From assembly GCA_947383835.1 (NCBI GenBank), contig CANDEV010000016.1, positions 1 through 57,564 on the forward strand: a stretch of 57,564 bases of DNA, in the 5' to 3' direction. The position numbers and the translations under genes are program-made. The notes below the pieces were generated by a model, which was not told the origin of the DNA, ran no database searches, and saw only the letters and a list, made by a program, of their open reading frames with translations. The stretch comes from an uncultured Clostridia bacterium (GTDB lineage: Bacteria > Bacillota > Clostridia > Oscillospirales > Ruminococcaceae). Below, in pieces: positions 8,613 to 14,977 of the stretch (position 1 is the first letter of the stretch; every line of letters begins with the position of its first letter).

Positions 8613-9092
8613 AGTAAAATCTTTAAACGCAGTCTGCCACATTTCATGTGATGGGCTGCGGTTTTCTTTATTGAACCACGATAGCACTAATGTTTTTGAT
8701 ACAGACAATTCTTTGGATAACTGCGTCTTTGTAATATTTTTTTGGGTAATATACTCGTTTAGTATATTATCTTTGAAGCTTCTGAAAATCAGATATTCGT
8801 CAAACAAATAATGCTCGTCCACTCCACAGCATAAGGCGTATTTTTTCAGCAATTTCAAATCGGTATGTTCGGGTGTGATTTGATTGTTTTCGTATCTTGA
8901 AATTGTTGATGTACAAATACCAATTTTTTCTGCAACGACCTTAGCCGTAAAATTTTTTGACAGCCGTAATGAAATCATACGTTTTCCAATATTTGGTGCA
9001 GATTGTAAATCTGAAATATCAGAATCAGTGCTTGTACATTTATTTTGATTAGTAGAAGTGTCGTTTTGGCAAAATAAGGAGATATTATCCAT
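8550..9092 (-). CDS. XRE-type transcriptional regulator with two HTH regions
   Basis: 180 residues from ATG 9092. The open frame extends further upstream, but that extension runs across the element/dpaB junction and has no similarity, so the internal Met is preferred. No clear ribosome site is visible for it. Residues about 35-95 form an XRE helix-turn-helix (IGKRMISLRLSKNFTAKVVAEKIG, TSTISRYENN). Residues about 115-160 look like a second HTH (ITKTQLSKELSVSKTLVLSWFNK). It is the last gene of the element before the dpaB junction, oriented inward. It probably regulates element genes, though its targets are unknown. Confidence 0.75.
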   Translation of the reverse strand: MDNISLFCQNDTSTNQNKCTSTDSDISDLQSAPNIGKRMISLRLSKNFTAKVVAEKIGICTSTISRYENNQITPEHTDLKLLKKYALCCGVDEHYLFDEYLIFRSFKDNILNEYITQKNITKTQLSKELSVSKTLVLSWFNKENRSPSHEMWQTAFKDFTLSWIEKNFDSFKNRFGNYFL

Positions 9093-9149
9093 TTTATCGG
9101 TGTTAATTCGGCAATTTGGTAATACCACAGCACATTTCGTTTCCGTTTT

Positions 9150-9419
9150 GCAATATCCGACACACCTGTTGTCATGGCTGCAAAATCCCACCTGCGGAAT
9201 GATATGCCGCTGATTATCGCACCCTCCACAAACGACGGACTTTCCGGTTCCGCAAAGAATATCGGAGCATTGCTGAATTACAAAAATATTTATGTCGTAC
9301 CCTTTGCCCAAGATGATCATAAATCAAAGCCTCGTTCGCTGGTTGCTGACTTTGAGCAGATACCAACGGCTTTGGCACAGGCTCTTAACGGAGTCCAGTT
9401 ACAGCCTGTTCTTGCGTAA
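9150..9419 (+). pseudogene. dpaB: 3' fragment of dipicolinate synthase subunit B
   Basis: The translation from about 9150 reads AISDTPVVMAAKSHLRN, then APSTNDGLSGSAKNIGALL, YKNIYVVPFAQDD and QALNGVQLQPVL. This matches the C-terminal third of DpaB/SpoVFB, which with DpaA makes dipicolinic acid in the mother cell during sporulation. Similarity stops abruptly upstream of 9150: the codons before it read TFRFRF and a stop follows at 9120. About 110-130 N-terminal residues, including the nucleotide-binding part, are missing. The fragment is otherwise intact, with an undamaged frame, stop and terminator. This fits recent or reversible interruption by the element on its left. An internal ATG (9174) is not likely to be a genuine start. 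Confidence 0.85.
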
Positions 9420-9424
9420 AAAAG

Positions 9425-9456
9425 AAAAGAGCTTCTTAACGAAAAGAAGCTCTTTT
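9425..9456 (+). terminator. Rho-independent terminator of dpaB
   Basis: AAAAGAGCTTCTT and AAGAAGCTCTTTT are perfect 13-base arms around a 6-base loop, starting 6 bases after the dpaB stop. Confidence 0.85.
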
Positions 9457-9463
9457 CAATATT

Positions 9464-9566
9464 ATACTAATTCACGACCTAAATGTGTACAAAAAATTCA
9501 AACAAAATCTTGCATATATGGATTTTGTGCAGAATTTTTGTCTGCACATTAGGAGTGAATTAGTAT
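9464..9566. repeat. Palindromic intergenic repeat, copy A
   Basis: Terminal inverted repeat ATACTAATTCAC / GTGAATTAGTAT flanks a hairpin (TGTGTACAAAAAATTC / GAATTTTTGTCTGCACA). It belongs to the same family as 37180-37283 and shares its core with 32021-32162 and 13169-13233. No coding capacity was seen. Confidence 0.8.
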
Positions 9567-10159
9567 TACTCGCTCACTGCGGTTTCAGTAACCGTTGTTT
9601 CCGAAACGGTCTCCGTACCGCTGGATATTATTTCAAATCCGGTAAATTCTCCGCATATCTCCGCTTCGGGAATTTCTATTTTTGTCAGCGCAAGGCTCTG
9701 CGGGTCAAAGGTAAGAATATATGTACCGAACGCAAATTCGCCGCTATAGACCTTACCGTCCTCGGTATCGGAGCAGGTGAGCAGGTTTGCGTCCGCAGCA
9801 CTTGCCGCACTGTCTATCGCTTTGAAAAGCAGACCGAATACTGCCTTGTCATTGATGTTTTCCATTGGTATTTCCAGCTCCAGTTCTCCAAGAGAAGCTG
9901 TAACGCCGCTGTCGTTTCCTGTCATGGAAAGTCCCGCCAAGGTTTCCGGGGAGTTTACCGCCATTTCCCAGATGCCCATTCCGTAACGCTTTACCGTACC
10001 CTCAAGCTCAAGCTCGCCTGCCTGAAGCTTGACCGCAGCCTGAAATGGTTTGCTGAGATCGGGGTTTTTCGCCAATATTCCCCCGCCGCCCTTATTGCAC
10101 GCCGTACAAATGATCAAAATAATTATAAGCGGCACAATAACTAAGCTTTTTCTGTGCAT
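9566..10159 (-). CDS. Predicted lipoprotein, unknown function
   Basis: 197 residues from ATG 10159, which has GGAGGGC just upstream; the open frame runs 17 codons further but without a signal sequence. Residues 1-20 are a lipoprotein signal (MHRKSLVIVPLIIILIICTAC) with Cys at the lipobox ICTAC. The mature part resembles a cell-wall or secretion-associated beta-rich domain and ends in a Thr/Ser/Glu-rich tail (ETVSETTVTETAVSE). I do not recognise the family. The stop codon lies at the edge of repeat copy A. The ribosome site is inside the terminator hairpin of the upstream nnr gene. Confidence 0.8.
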   Translation of the reverse strand: MHRKSLVIVPLIIILIICTACNKGGGGILAKNPDLSKPFQAAVKLQAGELELEGTVKRYGMGIWEMAVNSPETLAGLSMTGNDSGVTASLGELELEIPMENINDKAVFGLLFKAIDSAASAADANLLTCSDTEDGKVYSGEFAFGTYILTFDPQSLALTKIEIPEAEICGEFTGFEIISSGTETVSETTVTETAVSE

Positions 10160-10163
10160 AAAA

Positions 10164-10200
10164 ATGCCCTCCGTTTCGTTATTTCGTGAACAGAGGGCAT
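10164..10200 (-). terminator. Terminator-like hairpin enclosing the next gene's ribosome site
   Basis: On the minus strand, arms ATGCCCTC / GAGGGCAT are followed by TTTT. It follows nnr by 20 bases. The right arm contains the GGAGGGC that serves the lipoprotein ATG at 10159, so folding would both end transcription and hide that site. Confidence 0.6.
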
Positions 10201-10219
10201 ATTTTAGCATTAACTGCCC

Positions 10220-11761
10220 TTACCTGTTCCAGTTTCTGAACACAAAGTGCAGCTTTTTGATCACATCGGAAGGCAGCATACCCATTTCGGAAAGCTCGTC
10301 TGCGGCAAGGTCAGCAGCTGCTCCATGGATCATAACTCCTGCCGCCGCCGCGTCAAGAGGTTCGATTCCCTGTGCGCACAACGCCGCAATTATTCCCGTT
10401 AGGACATCGCCGCTTCCTCCCCGTGCAAGACCCGGATTGCCTGCATGGATAACATACGCCTTTCCGCCGCCCGCAACTATAGTGGGAACACCCTTTGCCA
10501 CCACTATTATACCGTATTCACGGGCAAGATTTACCGCAAGTGTGAGCCTGTCTGCGGCTGCCTCCTCGGGGGATACCCCTGTCAGACGTGCAAGTTCCCC
10601 TGCATGGGGAGTGATAATAAGCTTGTTTTTTGCGTCCTTGAATATATTTATGTTGTCCACAGCACAGTTTATTCCATCTGCGTCCAAAATTACAGGACAC
10701 GCCGCTGCTTTTACCGCTTTTTTTACAATTGCCGTCGTACCTGCTGTAACGGTAAGTCCGCAGCCTATTGCCACCGCTGTTTTTCCTGCACACTCCTTTG
10801 CGATCGCGGACGCGTTGGATTCTGTGTATGACCCCTCCTTATCATCGGAAAGCGGCAGATATGTAGCTTCCGAAATAAGGGACGCGATCCTCGTTATAAC
10901 TCTTTCCGAAGCCGCAAGCGTAACAAGACCTGCGCCCGAACGGAGCGCAGCCTCGGTGGACAAAGCCGCCGCGCCGCTGTATCTTGCGCTGCCTGCAATG
11001 TTAAGGAGCTTTCCGAAATCGCCTTTGTGAGAAAATTTATCTCTTTTTGAAAAGATATTCATGACATACTTGCTGTCCAAAAGCGTGGGCAGATATTCTA
11101 TATTTTCGCAGCATTTATCGTTTAAGCCGATATCCGCAGTTATTATTTCTCCGCAGTGATCTGCAAGCGGCTTGGCAAGCATACCTATCTTGGTGTAGCC
11201 GAAGGTGACGGTATACGCGCATTTGAGTGTACCCTCCGAGACCTGACCGTTAAGACAGTCTCCGCCGGAAGGGACGTCCACTGCTATAATAACGGCGCTG
11301 CACCTTTGAGCATAGGAAAAGCAGGCCTTGATCTGAGGAGGGAGGAAACCGTGAAAGCCCGTGCCGAAAACAGCGTCCACAATAACGGAAGCGTTTTTGA
11401 AACGTTCAAAAACCTTGTCAATGTTGTCGTTGAGATTAAGGACCTCTGCGCCGTTTACGCCGCTAAGCTCGCAGTAAGCTTCCGCTGAAAGCTCCGTGGA
11501 CGGGTCTCCGCAGGCGAGAACAACGGTAACAGGGATACCGCTCTCGGCGATCTCTTTTGCTGACACAAAGCCGTCGCCGCCGTTATTTCCGCTGCCGCAG
11601 ATAAAAACTACGCCCGAAGAAAGATCCCTGTCCTCGCTTATCTTATAGACAAGCATAGTCAAAGCTCCTCCTGCGTTTTTCATTAGGTCGCGGTAGGAAA
11701 CTCCGTTTTTGTCGGAATTTTCCTCAATGGTTTTCATTTGCTTCGGTGTTGGGTAAAACAT
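10220..11761 (-). CDS. nnr: Bifunctional NAD(P)H-hydrate repair enzyme (epimerase + dehydratase)
   Basis: 513 residues from ATG 11761 (AAAGGAG upstream), replacing a longer frame whose first 12 codons lack similarity. It is the usual fusion. The N-terminal YjeF-type epimerase domain (residues about 1-215, GSGNNGGDGF at 56-65) interconverts R- and S-NAD(P)HX. The C-terminal ribokinase-like ADP/ATP-dependent dehydratase domain (about 230-505, TPHAGELARL and GLARGGSGDVLTG) returns S-NAD(P)HX to NAD(P)H. It is cytoplasmic metabolite repair. The AcpS-like gene lies upstream on the same strand, a common pairing in Bacillota. Confidence 0.95.
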   Translation of the reverse strand: MFYPTPKQMKTIEENSDKNGVSYRDLMKNAGGALTMLVYKISEDRDLSSGVVFICGSGNNGGDGFVSAKEIAESGIPVTVVLACGDPSTELSAEAYCELSGVNGAEVLNLNDNIDKVFERFKNASVIVDAVFGTGFHGFLPPQIKACFSYAQRCSAVIIAVDVPSGGDCLNGQVSEGTLKCAYTVTFGYTKIGMLAKPLADHCGEIITADIGLNDKCCENIEYLPTLLDSKYVMNIFSKRDKFSHKGDFGKLLNIAGSARYSGAAALSTEAALRSGAGLVTLAASERVITRIASLISEATYLPLSDDKEGSYTESNASAIAKECAGKTAVAIGCGLTVTAGTTAIVKKAVKAAACPVILDADGINCAVDNINIFKDAKNKLIITPHAGELARLTGVSPEEAAADRLTLAVNLAREYGIIVVAKGVPTIVAGGGKAYVIHAGNPGLARGGSGDVLTGIIAALCAQGIEPLDAAAAGVMIHGAAADLAADELSEMGMLPSDVIKKLHFVFRNWNR

Positions 11762-11871
11762 AATTCTTCGTCTCCTTTCAGCGGGGAGTGCCCGCAATTT
11801 GAGCCACTTCTCACAGCACCTTGCAGCGGGGCTGCTGAGTGACTTAAAATTTTAAATTTTATCCTATCGAT

Positions 11872-12231
11872 TTACTCATATAAAATTACGTTGGACATTG
11901 CCGAACGCTTACTATGTGCACAGCTTACCGCGGTTTTGTATTTTTTTGCAACAATAATTATTTTTGCCCTGCCTGTTGCGCTTATATAATATGCGCCGCT
12001 GTAATCGGTCAAAACAGATATTTCGTTAAGCTTTACGCCGTGAGCGTTTATGCCAAGCGCCTTTATAAACGCCGTTTTGGCGGCAAACATTTCTGCCATG
12101 ACCGGAATAGGAAAGCTTTTTTCCATAAGAAATTTCATCTCCTGCGGAGAATAATATTTTGCAAGAAATTTCGGCTTGGCGGTAAGCTTTTTAAAATGCT
12201 TCATCTCAAGTATGGTCGTGCCTATCGTCAT
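11872..12231 (-). CDS. acpS: AcpS-like 4'-phosphopantetheinyl transferase, ligand residues replaced
   Basis: 119 residues, the normal length for holo-ACP synthase. AcpS moves phosphopantetheine from CoA to acyl carrier protein. The family pattern is visible: IGT-x-I-x-E at the N-terminus, a FAAK...KALG helix at about residues 49-60, and a C-terminal VSCAHSKRSA. However the metal-binding Asp of the N-terminal GxDI motif is Thr6, and the Glu that follows FAAK is Thr53. Both residues are essential in characterised AcpS. The protein may be inactive, use another metal site, or be a paralog with a different role. Its position beside nnr is typical of true acpS. Confidence 0.75.
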   Translation of the reverse strand: MTIGTTILEMKHFKKLTAKPKFLAKYYSPQEMKFLMEKSFPIPVMAEMFAAKTAFIKALGINAHGVKLNEISVLTDYSGAYYISATGRAKIIIVAKKYKTAVSCAHSKRSAMSNVILYE

Positions 12232-12287
12232 TTTAAAACACCCTTTCGGAAAAATTTTAGATTTGGGGATAGCAGTACAGCATTATG

Positions 12288-12827
12288 TCAGCCCGCGTTG
12301 TTTTTCTTCATGTTGTATTTGAGCTGACTTGAAAGAAACGGGGTTATCGCTTCCACCACCCTTTTTTCGGGGGAGAAGATCAGGCGGACATTTCCTGCGG
12401 AGGCGTGTTTAAAATCAGCATAATAATTTTTCGTCTCGGCGGACGATTCGTTCACTCCCACAGCGTTTACGACCGTAACGCCTGAATCCGTGTCGGGAGT
12501 GCTGTCGGTATACTCGCCGAATGCCTCAAAGGTCGGAGCCTTTGCGGTAATAAGCCGTACTCTTTTTCGCTGAGCGATGATCTTATCAATGTCTATTTCG
12601 CCGTTTGTAACGATATACTCATACTCGCAGTCTGAATTTGTAATAAGCCTGAAGCCGCCCCAGCAAACTCCGAACAGCATAGCCACGCCAATTATTGGTA
12701 TTATGAACAATGTAACAAACAAAGACAGTGCAATAAGCGCGCCCATTGCCAAGCCAATAAGGATACGTATTGTCCAAACCTTTCCGTCGGCGGGCTTCTT
12801 AACAATTTGTTCAACAAAAATATCCAT
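12288..12827 (-). CDS. DUF6106 family membrane protein
   Basis: 179 residues from ATG 12827, preceded by GGAGGG; a longer frame adds 22 residues without a ribosome site. It starts MDIFVEQIVKK, has two transmembrane helices at about residues 18-65, then the family-like segment YEYIVTNGEIDIDKIIAQRKRVRLITAK and a soluble C-terminal part. I recognise the layout as the DUF6106 family found mostly in Clostridia; function is unknown. It has its own promoter and faces away from pheS. Confidence 0.75.
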   Translation of the reverse strand: MDIFVEQIVKKPADGKVWTIRILIGLAMGALIALSLFVTLFIIPIIGVAMLFGVCWGGFRLITNSDCEYEYIVTNGEIDIDKIIAQRKRVRLITAKAPTFEAFGEYTDSTPDTDSGVTVVNAVGVNESSAETKNYYADFKHASAGNVRLIFSPEKRVVEAITPFLSSQLKYNMKKNNAG

Positions 12828-12864
12828 TTTTCCCTCCAAAACAAATAAAAAATTACTTAAAACA

Positions 12865-12893
12865 ATTATAACATAAATTTTTTCAATATTCAA
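12865..12893 (-). promoter_or_regulatory. Promoter of the DUF6106 gene
   Basis: On the minus strand TTGAAT (12893-12888) and TATAAT (12870-12865) are separated by 17 bases. Confidence 0.65.
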
Positions 12894-12904
12894 GAAAAAT
12901 TTAC

Positions 12905-12933
12905 TTGCAATTTGTGACGTTATTGTATATAAT
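12905..12933 (+). promoter_or_regulatory. Promoter of the pheST operon
   Basis: TTGCAA (12905-12910) and TATAAT (12928-12933) are separated by 17 bases, about 28 bases upstream of T-box stem I. Confidence 0.75.
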
Positions 12934-12960
12934 AGAGATATGGTAATTTTTAAACACTAT

Positions 12961-13325
12961 GACCGGACACAGTAGTCCCGCCGAAAACGGATATAAAAAT
13001 CTGCCCTGTGAACAGATATCAGAGAAAAAGGCATTTGCTGGAAGCCTTTTATATCCCGGCGGAACGAAATTCACCCGCGAGTGGTCTTGCTGAACCAAAA
13101 ATCCTATGTTTTTGCATTAGGCAGGAACGCAGAAGCTGCGTTAAAGCGGAGAGGATATATCCTAATCTGCAATTAAAACCGCAAAATCATATATGTAAAT
13201 TTTTACTTGATTTTTTGTGCGTTTTTTAATTGCATATCAGTATCTTGTCCTTAGTTTATGAAAATATGGGTGGTTTATAAGCAGATTTTTTCTGTCCCGT
13301 TTTCATGACGGGGCATTTTTATTTT
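12961..13325 (+). promoter_or_regulatory. T-box riboswitch, Phe (UUC specifier)
   Basis: Stem I runs 12961-13086, its base closed by GACC/GGTC. It contains the GCTGGAA apical element and the specifier loop GAAA-TTC-ACC, with TTC at 13070-13072, a phenylalanine codon. A stem III-like hairpin (AACGCAG/CTGCGTT, 13126-13142) follows. The T-box bulge sequence GGGTGG lies at 13268-13273, and a terminator (GTCCCGT / ACGGGGC then a T-rich run) at about 13294-13320. Uncharged tRNA-Phe should pair with UUC and with the TGGT bulge and favour antitermination of pheS. A palindromic repeat (13169-13233) is lodged between stem III and the antiterminator. Confidence 0.87.
13169..13233 (+). repeat. Palindromic repeat core, copy E, inside the T-box leader
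   Basis: Arms GCAATTAAAA / TTTTAATTGC enclose the same core as the other copies (CATATATGTAAATTTTTACT followed by TGATTTTTT). It lacks the ATACTAAT ends of copies A-D. Confidence 0.65.
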
Positions 13326-13346
13326 ATTTGGAAAGGAAATGGAAAA

Positions 13347-14366
13347 ATGAAAGAACAGCTTGAAAAGATCAAACAGCTTGCGGAAAGGGAGCTGGAGGAA
13401 TGCGGCGCGGCGGACGCCCTTGAAAATCTCCGCGTTAAGTATCTGGGCAAAAAGGGAGAGCTTACCGCGATTTTAAAGCAAATGGGAGGACTTTCCGCAG
13501 AGGAGCGCCCCGTTGTGGGTCAGCTTGCGAACACGGTGAGAAAAAGCATCGAGGACAAGCTTGCGGAACGTACTGCACAGCTTAAAACGGAGCTTGCCGC
13601 AAAGAAGCTTAAAGAGGAGACTATTGACGTTACCCTCCCCGGAAATGCTCCCTCGGTGGGACGCTTGCACCCTCTTACCGCAACGCTCAACGAGGTCAAG
13701 GAGGTTTTTCTCGGCATGGGCTTTGAGGTCGTTGAGGGTCCGGAGGTAGAGACCGACCACTACTGCTTCGAGGCGTTGAATATGCCTCCTCATCACCCCG
13801 CGAGAGACACGCAGGACACTTTCTACATCAACGATAATGTGCTGCTGCGTACTCAAACCTCCTCGGTGCAGATACGCACTATGGAGAAGAAAAAGCCTCC
13901 TATCCGCATTATATCCCCGGGACGTGTTTACCGTTCCGACACTGTGGACGCAACACACTCGCCCATTTTCCACCAGATAGAGGGACTTGTTATAGACAAG
14001 GGCGTTACAATGGCTGATCTTAGCGGCACTTTGGAGCTTCTTATGAAACGTCTTTACGGCGAGGACTGCAAAATACGCCTCCGTCCTCACCATTTCCCAT
14101 ATACGGAACCCTCTGCCGAGGTTGATATAATGTGCTTCAACTGCCATGGCGAGGGCTGCCCCATGTGCAAGAACGAGGGCTATATCGAGCTTCTGGGAGC
14201 GGGTATGGTGCATCCCAAGGTGCTGGAGGACTGCGGTATCGACCCCGAGGTCTACAGCGGCTTTGCGTTCGGTATCGGTCTTGAGCGTATCACTATGGGT
14301 CGGTATGAGATAAACGATATGCGTTTGCTTTATGAGAATGATATGCGTTTCCTTGGACAGTTCTAA
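13347..14366 (+). CDS. pheS: Phenylalanyl-tRNA synthetase alpha subunit
   Basis: 339 residues from ATG 13347, with GAAAGGAAATGG upstream; 14 further in-frame codons belong to the leader. It is the class II catalytic subunit that charges tRNA-Phe as an alpha2beta2 complex with PheT. An N-terminal coiled coil (about 1-85) binds tRNA. The catalytic core has motif 2 (SPGRVYRSDTVDATHSPIFHQIEG, about 190-213), the Cys-containing segment FNCHGEGCPMC, and motif 3 (GFAFGIGLERITM, about 307-319). Expression is governed by the upstream T-box. An unusual membrane-protein gene lies between it and pheT. Confidence 0.97.
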   Translation: MKEQLEKIKQLAERELEECGAADALENLRVKYLGKKGELTAILKQMGGLSAEERPVVGQLANTVRKSIEDKLAERTAQLKTELAAKKLKEETIDVTLPGNAPSVGRLHPLTATLNEVKEVFLGMGFEVVEGPEVETDHYCFEALNMPPHHPARDTQDTFYINDNVLLRTQTSSVQIRTMEKKKPPIRIISPGRVYRSDTVDATHSPIFHQIEGLVIDKGVTMADLSGTLELLMKRLYGEDCKIRLRPHHFPYTEPSAEVDIMCFNCHGEGCPMCKNEGYIELLGAGMVHPKVLEDCGIDPEVYSGFAFGIGLERITMGRYEINDMRLLYENDMRFLGQF

Positions 14367-14380
14367 AAAAGGAGGCATTT

Positions 14381-14962
14381 ATGACAGCTGAAAAAAACAG
14401 CCGTGACAATTCTGTTTTTATAAAAGAAAGCAGAACTTCTCACGCCGAAAATATGAAAAATATAATTTTTAGCGGTGTAATTATCACAATACTAACCGTA
14501 TTTGTAATATTTGCCGTTTTGCCCTATATAAGCATTAAGTTTATATTAATGTGCGCGGGAGCGGCTGTGTGCGTTATTTCTATGGCTGTAAATGCGGTAA
14601 TCGAGATATTTAGATTTCGCCGTTTTACCAAATTTATTTACGGTATGGACGAAAACGAATTTTACGGACTTAATGCGCAGGCTGTCGGTTCGGGAAGCGA
14701 TTTTGATATGCTGTATATGCTTGACGAATATCTTTATTTATGTCCGAGACATGTTCTAATTCCTTACTATGGCATTAGGGAGACACATTTGATAACGCAC
14801 GGCGTTTTAAGCAAAAGGTCGGGGGCTGATTTCTATGTGTACTGCCACAGCGGAAAAAAATATACTGTTCATTTAGACGGTAATTATTTTAAGTACAGCG
14901 GCGGTGAGGATGCTTTTAAAGCAATGCTGAATTTAAAAATAAGCAAATCTCACAATTTATAA
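14381..14962 (+). CDS. Membrane protein lodged between pheS and pheT
   Basis: 193 residues from ATG 14381, with AAAGGAGG 7 bases upstream, 14 bases after pheS and 15 before pheT, so it must be in the T-box operon. It has two adjacent transmembrane helices (about 27-48 and 52-74) and a cytoplasmic C-terminal domain of about 115 residues rich in Tyr. That domain resembles the YcxB-like or PH-like regions of small membrane proteins only in general layout. I do not recognise the family. pheS and pheT are normally adjacent, so this is an insertion into a conserved pair. It would respond to phenylalanine starvation through the shared leader. Confidence 0.8.
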   Translation: MTAEKNSRDNSVFIKESRTSHAENMKNIIFSGVIITILTVFVIFAVLPYISIKFILMCAGAAVCVISMAVNAVIEIFRFRRFTKFIYGMDENEFYGLNAQAVGSGSDFDMLYMLDEYLYLCPRHVLIPYYGIRETHLITHGVLSKRSGADFYVYCHSGKKYTVHLDGNYFKYSGGEDAFKAMLNLKISKSHNL

Positions 14963-14977
14963 CGGAGGAATATTAAA

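Noticed and set aside
9485..10144. Plus-strand frame of 219 codons opposite the lipoprotein gene
   Set aside because: It begins in repeat copy A and runs antisense to a gene with a good signal peptide and ribosome site.
10050..11030. Plus-strand frame of 326 codons opposite nnr
   Set aside because: Antisense to nnr, Ala/Ser/Pro-rich low-complexity translation, no start signal.
13473..14378. Minus-strand frame of 301 codons opposite pheS
   Set aside because: Fully antisense to pheS with no similarity or start signals.
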